This document shows positions 8,274 through 16,544 of a stretch of DNA of 64,000 bases, in pieces. This DNA is from Cellulomonas gelida. GTDB taxonomy: Bacteria; Actinomycetota; Actinomycetes; Actinomycetales; Cellulomonadaceae. Below the pieces are notes generated by a model. It did not search any database. It was not told where the DNA came from and worked only from the letters and a program-made list of their open reading frames with translations. The stretch lies in the NCBI RefSeq assembly GCF_006538725.1, contig NZ_BJLQ01000010.1, positions 52,212 through 116,211 of the forward strand, given 5' to 3'. The translations under genes and the position numbers were made by a program. The first letter of the stretch is position 1, and each line of letters begins with the position of its first letter.

Positions 8274-10822
8274 CCGAGCCCGAGTCCGCGCGCGACGCGC
8301 CGGACATGACCGCGCGGCGGGGGCGCCTCACCGTGTACCTCGGCGCGGCGCCCGGCGTCGGCAAGACCTACGGTGCGCTCGACGAGCTGCACCGACGACG
8401 AGCGCGCGGCACCGACGTCGTCGTGGGCCTCGTCGAGACGCACGGGCGGTCGGGGACCGCGCACCAGCTCGAGGGCCTCGAGGTGCTGCCGCGCGCGGTC
8501 GTCGAGCACCGCGGGACCCAGCTGACCGAGCTCGACGTCCCCGCGGTGCTCGCCCGCAGGCCGCAGGTCGTGCTCGTGGACGAGCTCGCGCACACCAACG
8601 CCCCCGGCTCGCCGCACGACAAGCGCTGGCGGGACGTGCACGAGCTCCTCGACGCGGGGATCGACGTCGTCACGACCGTCAACGTGCAGCACCTGGAGTC
8701 GCTCAACGACGACGTCGCCCGCATCACCGGGGTGCAGCAGCGCGAGACGGTCCCCGACGCCGTCGTGCGCGCGGCCGACCAGATCCAGCTCGTCGACCTG
8801 CCGCCCCAGGCGCTGCGCCGCCGCCTCGCGCACGGCAACGTGTACCGCGCGGAGCAGGTCGACGCGTCGCTGTCGGCCTTCTTCCGCGTCGGCAACCTCA
8901 CCGCGCTCCGTGAGCTCGCGCTGCTCTGGCTCGCCGACCTCGTCGACGACGACCTGGCCGCCTACCGTCGGGCGCACCGGATCGACCAGCCGTGGCCCGC
9001 GCGCGAGCGTGTGGTCGTCGCGGTGACCGGCGGCCCCGAGACCGACACGCTGCTGCGGCGCGGTGCGCGGATCGCCCAGCGCGCCGCGGGGTCCGAGCTC
9101 GTCGCGGTGCACGTCCTGCCCTCCGACGGGCTGCCGAGCACGACGCCCGCGACGATCGCCGCGCAGCGCCGGCTCGCCGAGTCGCTCGGCGGGACGTTCC
9201 ACACGGTCGTCGGCGAGGACGTCGCGAGTGGTGTCGTCGAGTTCGCCCGGGGCGTGAACGCGACGATGATCGTCGTCGGCGTGTCCCGGCGCGGGCGACT
9301 GCGCTCGCTCCTGGTGGAGGGCAACGGCCCGGAGATCGCCCGGCTCGCCGGGTCGATCGACGTGCACCTGGTCACGCACGAGCACGCGCGCGCGGGCCGG
9401 CGCACGTCGGCCGCACGGCGCTCGCCGCTCTCGCGCGGGCGCCTGCTCGCCGGGTGGGTGCTCGCGCTCGCCGGACCGGTCGCGGTGACCGCGCTCCTGG
9501 CCCTCGCCGAGGACCTGCTCTCCCTCCCGTCCGACCTGATGCTCTTCCTGGCCCTCACCGTGCTCGTCGCGATCGTCGGCGGCCTGTGGCCCGCGATCGT
9601 GTCGGCGGTGGTCGGGTTCGTGCTCCTCAACTGGTTCTTCACGCAGCCGACGGGTCGTCTGACCGTCGCGGACCCGGAGAACGTGCTCGCGCTGACGGTC
9701 TTCGTGCTCGTCGCCGCCGCCGTCGCATCGGTCGTCGACCTCGCCGCCCGCCGCGCGAGCGAGGCGTTCCGGGCGCGCGCCGAGGCGTCAGCGCTGGCCG
9801 CCATCTCGCGCTCGGTGCTCGCAGGAGAGGACACGGCTGCGGCGCTCGTCGCACGGTTGCGCGAGACGTTCACGCTCACGGCGGTCGCGCTGCTCGAACG
9901 CCGCGACGACGGCTGGCGCGTGCTGGCGTCGGACGGCACGGACCCGGCCACCACACCCGAGGAGGCGTCCACCGTGCTCACGGTCGACGACACGCGCGCG
10001 CTCGCGCTCTCGGGGCGCATCCTGCCGGCGAGCGACCGGCGGGTGCTCGAGGCGTTCGCGTCGCAGGTGGGCATCCTGCTGACGCAGGAACGCCTGCGAG
10101 GACAGGCGGCGCAGGCCCTCGCCCTCGAGCAGGCCGACGCGACCCGCACCGCGCTCCTCGCCGCGGTCTCGCACGACCTGCGGACCCCGCTCGCCACCAT
10201 CCGTGCTTCCGTCGACGGCCTCACGAGCGCCGACCTGCACCTGTCGGCCGCCGATCGCGCGTCCCTCGTCGAGACCCTCGCGGACTCGACCGGCCGCCTC
10301 GAGCGGCTGATCGACAACCTGCTCGACCTCTCGCGGCTCCAGACCGGCTCGGTGCGACCGGTCCTGCGCGCAACGAGCCTGGACGAGGTGGTCCCGCTCG
10401 CGATCGAGGGGTACGCGCCGTCGGCCGTGCGCATGGAGGTCCCGGAGGACCTGCCTCTCGTGCGGACCGACGCGGGCCTGCTCGAGCGCGTGGTCGCGAA
10501 CCTGGTGTCGAACGCCGTGCGCCACAGCCCGCCGGGGGCGCCTGTGACCGTCTCGGCGGCGACAGTGGCGGACTCGGTCGTGGTGCAGGTCGTCGACGCC
10601 GGACCCGGCGTGGACGACGAGCTCAAGGAGCGACTGTTCGCGCCGTTCCAGCGCCTCGGCGACTCGTCCGGCGCCGGGCTCGGGCTCGGGCTCGCCGTCG
10701 CCGACGGGCTCGCACGCGCCGTGGGGGCCGAGCTGCGCGCGGAGGACACCCCGGGGACCGGGTTGACGATGGTCGTCACGCTCCCGGTGGCAGCGCCGGA
10801 GCCGGACGGGAGGCGCGCATGA
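8270..10822 (+). CDS. kdpD: Sensor histidine kinase KdpD
   Basis: This is an 850-residue KdpD that senses K+ limitation or osmotic imbalance and phosphorylates KdpE. The N-terminal KdpD domain has a Walker A at 25-33 (GAAPGVGKT) and DELAHTNAPGSPHDKRW. A Usp-like domain follows (VVVAVTGGPETDTLLRR, MIVVGVSRRGRLRSLL). Four hydrophobic helices near residues 395-500, a GAF-like segment, and the kinase core come next: SHDLRTPLA with His635, VVANLVSNAVRH, VVDAGPGVD and GLGLGLAVADGL. It starts with GTG overlapping kdpC, and its stop overlaps kdpE (ATGA). Confidence 0.95.
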   Translation: MTEPESARDAPDMTARRGRLTVYLGAAPGVGKTYGALDELHRRRARGTDVVVGLVETHGRSGTAHQLEGLEVLPRAVVEHRGTQLTELDVPAVLARRPQVVLVDELAHTNAPGSPHDKRWRDVHELLDAGIDVVTTVNVQHLESLNDDVARITGVQQRETVPDAVVRAADQIQLVDLPPQALRRRLAHGNVYRAEQVDASLSAFFRVGNLTALRELALLWLADLVDDDLAAYRRAHRIDQPWPARERVVVAVTGGPETDTLLRRGARIAQRAAGSELVAVHVLPSDGLPSTTPATIAAQRRLAESLGGTFHTVVGEDVASGVVEFARGVNATMIVVGVSRRGRLRSLLVEGNGPEIARLAGSIDVHLVTHEHARAGRRTSAARRSPLSRGRLLAGWVLALAGPVAVTALLALAEDLLSLPSDLMLFLALTVLVAIVGGLWPAIVSAVVGFVLLNWFFTQPTGRLTVADPENVLALTVFVLVAAAVASVVDLAARRASEAFRARAEASALAAISRSVLAGEDTAAALVARLRETFTLTAVALLERRDDGWRVLASDGTDPATTPEEASTVLTVDDTRALALSGRILPASDRRVLEAFASQVGILLTQERLRGQAAQALALEQADATRTALLAAVSHDLRTPLATIRASVDGLTSADLHLSAADRASLVETLADSTGRLERLIDNLLDLSRLQTGSVRPVLRATSLDEVVPLAIEGYAPSAVRMEVPEDLPLVRTDAGLLERVVANLVSNAVRHSPPGAPVTVSAATVADSVVVQVVDAGPGVDDELKERLFAPFQRLGDSSGAGLGLGLAVADGLARAVGAELRAEDTPGTGLTMVVTLPVAAPEPDGRRA

Positions 10823-11514
10823 CACCGCAGGTCGGGCACCACGTGCTGGTCGTCGACGACGAGCCGGGTCTCGCGCACGCGCTCGGCATCACGCTGCGCG
10901 CCGCGGGGTGGCGGGTCAGCACCGCACGCGACGGTGCCGGGGCGCTCGCCGCGGCCGCGGCGGACCTGCCGGACGTCGTGCTGCTCGACCTGGGCCTGCC
11001 CGACCTCGACGGTCTCGAGGTCATCACCGCGCTGCGCGCCTGGACGCGGGTGCCGATCGTCGTGCTGTCCGCGCGTCAGCACGGCGAGGACAAGGTCGAG
11101 GCGCTCGACGCAGGAGCCGACGACTACGTCACCAAGCCGTTCGCGATGAACGAGCTCCAGGCGCGGCTGCGGGCCGCCGTCCGCCGGGCGGCCGCGCCGG
11201 CCGACGACGCGGAGGCCGTGGTGACGGCGGGCGCGCTCACGGTCGACCTCGCACGGCGCAGGGTCCTGCGCGGCGGGGTCGAGGTCCGTCTGACCCCGAC
11301 CGAGTGGACGATGCTCGAGGTCCTGGTCCGCAACCGCGGTCGGCTGGTGCCGCGCCGCCAGCTCCTGCAGGAGGTGTGGGGCCCCTCGTACTCGGACGAG
11401 ACGAACTACCTCCGCGTGTACTCCGCGCAGCTGCGGCGCAAGCTCGAGGACGATCCCGCGCACCCGCGACACATCGTCACCCAGCCCGGGATGGGCTACG
11501 TGTTCGAGGTCTAG
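10819..11514 (+). CDS. kdpE: Response regulator KdpE (OmpR family)
   Basis: KdpE is the partner of KdpD and activates kdp transcription. The 231-residue protein has an acidic pocket at Asp13-Asp14, phospho-acceptor Asp57 in VVLLDLGLPDLDG, and the switch Lys in YVTKPFAMNEL. It ends with a winged-helix DNA-binding domain (RLTPTEWTMLEVLVRN, NYLRVYSAQLRRKLEDDP, PGMGYVFEV). The direct repeat at 3537-3552 is a candidate target. The next gene runs towards it and ends 46 bp away. Confidence 0.95.
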   Translation: MTPQVGHHVLVVDDEPGLAHALGITLRAAGWRVSTARDGAGALAAAAADLPDVVLLDLGLPDLDGLEVITALRAWTRVPIVVLSARQHGEDKVEALDAGADDYVTKPFAMNELQARLRAAVRRAAAPADDAEAVVTAGALTVDLARRRVLRGGVEVRLTPTEWTMLEVLVRNRGRLVPRRQLLQEVWGPSYSDETNYLRVYSAQLRRKLEDDPAHPRHIVTQPGMGYVFEV

Positions 11515-11559
11515 CGTCGACCAGGCCGTGGGCCCGCTCCGGCCGTCTCGGCGACTGCG

Positions 11560-12444
11560 TCAGTCGAGCTCGAGGAGCCGGCGCCACGCGCGGTGGTGCT
11601 CGACGCACACGCAGCCCGCTGCCCCGAACGCCTGCGCCACCACCGCGGCCTCGCGTTCGAGCACCGCAGCGCCCTCGTCGGCGAACGTGTACTGCGCCCC
11701 GCCGGCCACCTCGGGCGTGTCCGTCTCCACCCCGACCGTCCAGCGGGCTCCCGCCCCGCGCGCGGCCTCGACGGCCGGGCGGGCGAGCGCGACGATCCCG
11801 TCGGTGCCCTCGGCGTGGTCGCTGAACGCCACGACGACGACCGCGTCGACGCGGCGCAGCACCGCGTCCAGCAGCGACCCGCGCTCGTCGGGCGCCGCCA
11901 CCGCGGTGAGCCACCACGGGGTGTCGGCGCCCAGGGTCAGGTTGGCCGGGAGTGCCTCCCGCACGGCGTCCAGCACCGCGAGCCAGCGTCGCGCACCGGC
12001 CGCGGGGTCCACGGCCCAGCCGGGCAGCGTCCACGGCTCGACGTCGAGCTGCGCGCCGTCGAGGGCCGCCCCGGCGGAGCGCAGCGCCGCGCTCGCCCAC
12101 GTCGCCGCGAGCGCGGGCTCGTCGAGCCAGCCGGGGTCGCCGCCGAGCGCGTCGACGGCCACGTGGGCGTCGCACAACGCGCGCGCCGCAGCCGCGAACC
12201 ACGCGCCCACGGGGCCTTCGTCGGCCGCCCACGGCGCGGCGAGGTGCACGCGCGCGAGCTCGTGTCCGACGACGAAGTCGACCAGCGGCTCGGGCGCGGC
12301 CGGACCGTACCCGCGGCCGCGCGCGTCGTCGTCGGGCGACACCGGGTTGTCCCACGCCCACATCGAGCCCAGCCCACCAGAGCCCAGCGCCATGCTCGCC
12401 ACGGTGGCACGCGCCACCGCCACGCGCACGCCGGGCCGGAGCAC
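11560..12444 (-). CDS. Uncharacterised protein, possibly TIM-barrel hydrolase-like
   Basis: I do not recognise a named family. The roughly 294-residue product has features seen in glycosidase-like barrels: WAWDNPVSPDD near the N-terminus, AALDGAQLDVEPWTLPGW in the middle (an Asp-x-Glu pair after a beta-strand), LGADTPWWL, VDAVVVVAFSDHAEGTDGI and WTVGVETDTPEVAGG. Together they resemble strand ends carrying acidic residues around a barrel. The GTG at 12444 has no clear ribosome site, so the start may be a later ATG. There is no convincing signal peptide. Coding character is strong along its whole length. Confidence 0.65.
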   Translation of the reverse strand: MLRPGVRVAVARATVASMALGSGGLGSMWAWDNPVSPDDDARGRGYGPAAPEPLVDFVVGHELARVHLAAPWAADEGPVGAWFAAAARALCDAHVAVDALGGDPGWLDEPALAATWASAALRSAGAALDGAQLDVEPWTLPGWAVDPAAGARRWLAVLDAVREALPANLTLGADTPWWLTAVAAPDERGSLLDAVLRRVDAVVVVAFSDHAEGTDGIVALARPAVEAARGAGARWTVGVETDTPEVAGGAQYTFADEGAAVLEREAAVVAQAFGAAGCVCVEHHRAWRRLLELD

Positions 12445-12512
12445 GGGCGTCTCGGCGTGCCGAGCCTCGCCGGTCGTGCCTAGCCTGGCGGGACCGATCC
12501 GAGGAGGTCCCC

Positions 12513-13046
12513 ATGTCGCGCACGCTCGACGACCGCACGGTCGCCTTCCTGCTCACCGACGGCTTCGAGGACAGCGAGCTGACGAGCCCGTGGGCCGCGG
12601 TCGAGGACGCGGGTGCGCGCGTCTCGCTCGTCTCGCCCGCGGACGTCGCGGTGCGGGGCAAGAAGGGCTACGAGCAGCGTGTGGACCTGCCGGTCGCGAC
12701 CGCCGACGCGGCCGACTTCGACGCCCTCGTGCTCCCCGGCGGTGTCGTCAACGCGGACCACTTGCGGATGGACGCCGACGCGGTGGCGTTCGTGCGCGAC
12801 TTCGTCGCGGCGGGCAAGCCCATCGGCGTCATCTGCCACGGCGCGTGGATCCTCATCGAGGCCGGCGGGGTCGAGGGCCGACGGCTGACGAGCTACCCGT
12901 CGCTGCGCACCGACCTGCGCAACGCGGGCGCGGACTGGGTCGACGAGCAGGTCGTCGTCGACGGTCCTCTGATCTCGAGCCGCACGCCCGACGACCTGCC
13001 CGCGTTCGACGAGGCGCTCGTCACGGCCTTCGCGGCGCCCGCCTGA
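12513..13046 (+). CDS. DJ-1/PfpI family protein (type 1 glutamine amidotransferase-like)
   Basis: This 177-residue cytoplasmic protein belongs to the DJ-1/PfpI superfamily. It shows FLLTDGFEDSEL near the N-terminus with the conserved acidic residue before the nucleophile, ALVLPGGVVNADHLR, and the nucleophile elbow GVICHGAWILIEAG holding the cysteine. It ends with LISSRTPDDLPAF. Such proteins act as deglycase, protease-like or chaperone-like stress factors; which applies here is unknown. A perfect GAGGAGG ribosome site lies at 12501-12507. A -10-like TAGCCT at 12480-12485 gives it its own promoter. Confidence 0.9.
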   Translation: MSRTLDDRTVAFLLTDGFEDSELTSPWAAVEDAGARVSLVSPADVAVRGKKGYEQRVDLPVATADAADFDALVLPGGVVNADHLRMDADAVAFVRDFVAAGKPIGVICHGAWILIEAGGVEGRRLTSYPSLRTDLRNAGADWVDEQVVVDGPLISSRTPDDLPAFDEALVTAFAAPA

Positions 13047-13075
13047 CCCGTCGGTTCCTGCACGCCCGTTCCGCC

Positions 13076-13102
13076 TTGTTGCACATGAGAACCACGTACA
13101 AT
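13076..13102 (+). promoter_or_regulatory. Promoter of the Fur-family regulator gene
   Basis: TTGTTG at 13076-13081 and TACAAT at 13097-13102 make an AT-richer promoter than the surroundings, with a short 15-bp spacer. The spacer holds TGAGAAC, which resembles half of an actinobacterial Zur box. This would allow autoregulation, but only as inference. Confidence 0.4.
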
Positions 13103-13124
13103 CAGGCGACCCCGGGAGGTGCAC

Positions 13125-13529
13125 GTGATCGGTCAGCGCACGACGCGCCAGCGACGCGCGATCGGCCAGCTCATGGACGAGCTCGCGGACTTCCGCAGCG
13201 CCCAGCAGATCCACGCGCTCCTCGTGCAGCGCGGCGAGGACATCGGGCTGGCGACCGTCTACCGCACGCTCGGGGCCATGGCCACGAGCGGTGAGTTCGA
13301 CGTCCTGCGGACGGCGAGCGGCGAGACCCTGTACCGGCGCTGCGAGCGCCAGGGCCACCACCACCACCTGGTGTGCCGCAGCTGCGGGCGTGCCGTCGAG
13401 GTCCAGGCGAGCGCGTTCGAGTCACTCGTCGCGTCGCTGTCCGACGAGACGGGCTTCGTCGACGTGTCCCACACCCTCGAGCTGTTCGGCACCTGTGCGA
13501 CGTGCGCCGAGGAGCTCGCGGCCGGCTGA
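13125..13529 (+). CDS. zur: Fur-family transcriptional regulator, probably Zur
   Basis: This 134-residue repressor has the Fur winged-helix (TRQRRAIGQLMDEL, SAQQIHALLVQRG, GLATVYRTLGAM) and the metal and dimer part: RRCERQGHHHHLVCRSCG with the HHHH-LVC sensing loop and a CxxC pair, then FGTCATCAEEL with the second CxxC for structural zinc. GTG at 13125 is chosen because GGGAGG ends 5 nt upstream. The adjoining znuABC genes on the other strand make zinc the likely signal, so Zur rather than Fur or PerR. Subtype is inference from context. Confidence 0.85.
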   Translation: MIGQRTTRQRRAIGQLMDELADFRSAQQIHALLVQRGEDIGLATVYRTLGAMATSGEFDVLRTASGETLYRRCERQGHHHHLVCRSCGRAVEVQASAFESLVASLSDETGFVDVSHTLELFGTCATCAEELAAG

Positions 13530-13544
13530 CCGGCCCGCTGCCCC

Positions 13545-14507
13545 TCAGGCCGTCGACGCCTCGGCCGCGCTCGCCACCGCGACGCGGCGCGCCCAGCCCC
13601 GCCGCGTCCGCGCGTTGCCGACGATCCGGCACACGACGTAGATCACGAACGACACCGTCGTGACGTACGGGCTGATCGGCACGGACCCGCCCAGCGCGAG
13701 CAGGATGCCGCCCACGGCGCTCGTCACGGCGAACGCGACCGACAGCAGCGGCACCACGACGGGCGACGCGCTCACCCGCGTGGCCGCAGCCGCGGGCGTG
13801 ATGAGCAGCGAGAGCACGAGGAGCGCGCCGACGACCTGCACCGCGAGCGCGACCGCGAGCCCCAGGAGCAGCATGAAGCCGATCCCCAGCGCGCGCGTGG
13901 GCACCCCGCGCGCAGCCGCGACGTCCGGGTCCACGCTCGCGAACGTCAGCGGGCGCCAGATCACGACGAGCCCCGCGACGATCACGGCGGCGATCACGAG
14001 GAACAGCGACAGCCGCGTCGAGTCGACGGCCACGATCTGCCCCGTGAGCAGACCGAACTTGTTCGCGGCACGCCCCGGGTAGAGCGCGAGGAACAGCACG
14101 CCGAGGCCCAGACCGAACGGCATGAGCACGCCGATGATCGAGTTGCGGTCGCGCGCACGTGTGCCCAGCAGACCGATCACGACCGCGGCGACCACCGACC
14201 CCAGGACCGCACCGAGCATCACGTCGATCGACAGCAGCAGCGCGGCGGCGGCACCCGCGAACGAAAGCTCACTGATCCCGTGCACCGCGAACGCGAGGTC
14301 CCGCTGCATGACGAACACCCCGACGAGCCCGCCGACGAGCCCGAGCACCACCCCGGCGATCAGCGAGTTCTGCACGAGCGCGATCAGCGAGCCGTAGTCG
14401 GAGAAGTCGAAGATCCGGGTCCACCAGTCGTCGGCGACCTCCGCGGGCAGCACGCCCGCCGGCAGACCCGCGGCCAGGGCACTGACGGACAGCACGGCGG
14501 TGCTCAC
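13545..14507 (-). CDS. znuB: Zinc/manganese ABC transporter permease
   Basis: This 320-residue polytopic protein is of the ABC-3 (ZnuB/TroC) family and forms the membrane channel for metal uptake. Typical pieces are FVMQRDLAFAVHGISELSFAGAA, GTRARDRNSIIGVLMPFGLGLGVLFLALYPG and LVVIWRPLTFASVDPDVAAARGVP, with eight or nine hydrophobic helices. It starts with GTG overlapping the stop of the ATPase gene (GTGA), so the three genes form one operon in the order znuA-znuC-znuB. Metal specificity is inferred from the His-rich binding protein and the Zur-like regulator. Confidence 0.92.
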   Translation of the reverse strand: MSTAVLSVSALAAGLPAGVLPAEVADDWWTRIFDFSDYGSLIALVQNSLIAGVVLGLVGGLVGVFVMQRDLAFAVHGISELSFAGAAAALLLSIDVMLGAVLGSVVAAVVIGLLGTRARDRNSIIGVLMPFGLGLGVLFLALYPGRAANKFGLLTGQIVAVDSTRLSLFLVIAAVIVAGLVVIWRPLTFASVDPDVAAARGVPTRALGIGFMLLLGLAVALAVQVVGALLVLSLLITPAAAATRVSASPVVVPLLSVAFAVTSAVGGILLALGGSVPISPYVTTVSFVIYVVCRIVGNARTRRGWARRVAVASAAEASTA

Positions 14508-15304
14508 TCGTCGGCCTCCTCGACGTGGTGGACGTGCTCGTCGTCGCCGCCCACGATGACGACGCGGCCCTGCGAGCGCAGCACGTCGACCGGCGTGCCG
14601 TACAGCGCGCTGAGCTGCGACGACGTCAGGACCTCGTCGGGCACGCCGATCGCGTGGCCCGCCGGCGCGAGGTACAGGACCCGGTCGGTGTAGGGCAGGA
14701 CGGGGTTGATCTCGTGCGTCACGAAGACCACCGCCGTGCCGCGCTCACGCCGCATCGCGTGGATGAGCGCGGTGACCTCGTGCTGGTGACGCAGGTCGAG
14801 CGAGAGCAGGGGCTCGTCGCAGAGCAGCAGCGCCGGCTCGGTGCCCAGCGCCTGCGCGATGCGCACGCGCTGCTGCTCACCGCCCGAGAGCATGCCGAGC
14901 GGGACATCGGCGTACGCGCTCGCGCCCACCGCGGCCAGCAGCGCGTCGACCCGGGCACGCGTGCTCCCGCCACCCAGGCCCCACCGGTCCCCGTCCAGGC
15001 CGAGCCGCACCAGGTCACGCGCGCGCACCGGCGTGGCCGGGTCGATCAGCCGCTGCTGCGGGATGTATCCCACCGCGCGACTCCCGCGCCGCGGCGGCGC
15101 ACCCATGATCGACAACCGCCCCGCCGAGAGCGGCGTGAGGCCGAGGATCGCGCGCAGCAGGCTCGTCTTGCCCGAGCCGTTCGGCCCCAGGACCGTGAGG
15201 AACTCGCCGGGGCGCACCGTGAGGTCGACGTCCGACCACACGACGCGCGGGCCGTACGCGAGCCGGGCGCCCTCGAGCTCGAGCGGCGCCGCAGGCACGC
15301 TCAC
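14504..15304 (-). CDS. znuC: Zinc/manganese ABC transporter ATP-binding protein
   Basis: This 266-residue ATPase energises the metal importer. It has Walker A GPNGSGKTS at 40-48, the Q-loop region GYIPQQRL, the signature MLSGGEQQRVRIAQAL, Walker B ALLLCDEPLLSLDLR and the switch His in VFVTHEINPVL. I start it at the GTG at 15302-15304 because that codon overlaps the znuA stop as GTGA; a longer frame upstream lacks conservation. The C-terminus holds DDEHVHHVEEADE, a small metal-loving tail. Confidence 0.93.
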   Translation of the reverse strand: MSVPAAPLELEGARLAYGPRVVWSDVDLTVRPGEFLTVLGPNGSGKTSLLRAILGLTPLSAGRLSIMGAPPRRGSRAVGYIPQQRLIDPATPVRARDLVRLGLDGDRWGLGGGSTRARVDALLAAVGASAYADVPLGMLSGGEQQRVRIAQALGTEPALLLCDEPLLSLDLRHQHEVTALIHAMRRERGTAVVFVTHEINPVLPYTDRVLYLAPAGHAIGVPDEVLTSSQLSALYGTPVDVLRSQGRVVIVGGDDEHVHHVEEADE

Positions 15305-16311
15305 GCGAGCGCCTCCGCGAGGGCGTCGAGGTTGCCCGCCATCCACGACACGTAGTCCTCACCCTCCGGCAGCGTCTCGGTGACGTCCACGACGGGGAGC
15401 CCCGCGTCGCGTGCGGCCTGCAGCACCTGGTCGGTCTGCGGACCCGTCGTCTGCTCGTTGTACACGAGGAGGGCCACGTCGCGCGAAGCCACGAGCTCGA
15501 GGGCCTCGTCCATCGCCGCCGGCGGCACATCGACCTCCTGCTCGATCGACGACGAGAACGCGGCCGGCGTGCGGTCGACGAGGCCGGCCGCCTCGACGAG
15601 GTACAGCGGGACCGGCTCGGTCACCACGACGCCCGTGCCCGCGTGCTCGGCCGCGACCTGCGCCGCGGACTGCTCGAGCTCGCCGACCCGCGCCGCGAAG
15701 TCGTCGGCGTTACGGGCGAACGCCTCAGCGTGCTCGGGGGCGACCCGGCCGAGCGCGTCCGCGATGTCGCGGGCGACCGCCTGCACCGTCGGCAGGTCGT
15801 ACCAGACGTGCTCGTTCAGCTCGCCGTGCGCATGGCCGTCGCCCGCATGCTCGTCGTCCGCGTGCTCGTCGCCCGCATGCTCCCCGTCCGCGTGCTCGTC
15901 GTCCGCGTGCTCGTCCTCGGCGTGCTCATCCTCGGCGTCGCCGTCGTCGGCGAGACCGGAGACCTCGACGGCGTCGACGACGGGCGGCGGCGTGTCGAGC
16001 GCGTCGACCAGCTGCGTCGCGAAGTCGTCGTACCCACCCCCGTTGACGACCACGAGATCGGCCCGCGAGATGGTGAGCTCGACGCGCGCGCTGGCCTCGT
16101 ACGAGTGGGGGTCGACGGACGGGTCGTCGATGATCGAGGTGACCTGGGCGAGGTCGCCGGCGACCTGGGCCGCCACGTCGCCCCACACGTTGGTGGACGC
16201 GACGACCGTCAGGCCGGGCTCCTGCTCGGCGCCGTCGGACGGCGAGCACCCCGACGCGACGAGGGCGAGAGCGGCGCAGGCCACGGAGACGACAACGGTG
16301 CGCGCACGCAT
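15301..16311 (-). CDS. znuA: Zinc ABC transporter substrate-binding lipoprotein with His-rich loop
   Basis: This is a 336-residue cluster 9 binding protein. The N-terminus MRARTVVVSVACAALALVA followed by SGCSPS is a lipoprotein signal with lipobox Cys, so the mature protein is anchored outside the membrane. The fold markers are VVASTNVWGDVAAQVAGD, DPHSYEASARVELTISRADLVVVNGGGYD, ELNEHVWYDLPTVQAVARDIAD and LLVYNEQTTGPQTD. Between residues about 140 and 190 it carries a loop of repeated EHAxDEH units ending GDGHAHGELNEH, typical of zinc-binding ZnuA proteins. ATG 16311 follows GGAAGGGG. The codon repeats at about 15834-15942 may be length-variable. Confidence 0.93.
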   Translation of the reverse strand: MRARTVVVSVACAALALVASGCSPSDGAEQEPGLTVVASTNVWGDVAAQVAGDLAQVTSIIDDPSVDPHSYEASARVELTISRADLVVVNGGGYDDFATQLVDALDTPPPVVDAVEVSGLADDGDAEDEHAEDEHADDEHADGEHAGDEHADDEHAGDGHAHGELNEHVWYDLPTVQAVARDIADALGRVAPEHAEAFARNADDFAARVGELEQSAAQVAAEHAGTGVVVTEPVPLYLVEAAGLVDRTPAAFSSSIEQEVDVPPAAMDEALELVASRDVALLVYNEQTTGPQTDQVLQAARDAGLPVVDVTETLPEGEDYVSWMAGNLDALAEALA

Positions 16312-16489
16312 GCGGGGACCCCTTCCTGGTGCCGCACCGTGCGGCTTCGATAACGATAGCAGTTCCCAATAAGGGCCCGCACCAGACCTTCGTGCCTGCT
16401 CCGTCACACCCATCCGTCACCCCGGACAGTCCCGCCGACTGCCCCGCCCACTGCCCCGCCCGTCAGCCGCTTGGGCCCAGGGACGACGA

Positions 16490-16521
16490 CGGCCCCGCAC
16501 CTGACGAAGCGTGCGGGGCCG
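16490..16521 (-). terminator. Terminator hairpin after the UPF0182 gene
   Basis: A perfect 11-bp stem (CGGCCCCGCAC and GTGCGGGGCCG) with a 10-nt loop lies 24 bp beyond the UPF0182 stop. It has no strong U-tract on either strand, as is usual in high-GC actinobacteria. Confidence 0.7.
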
Positions 16522-16544
16522 GTGCCCTGGTGGTCGTGCCGCGG

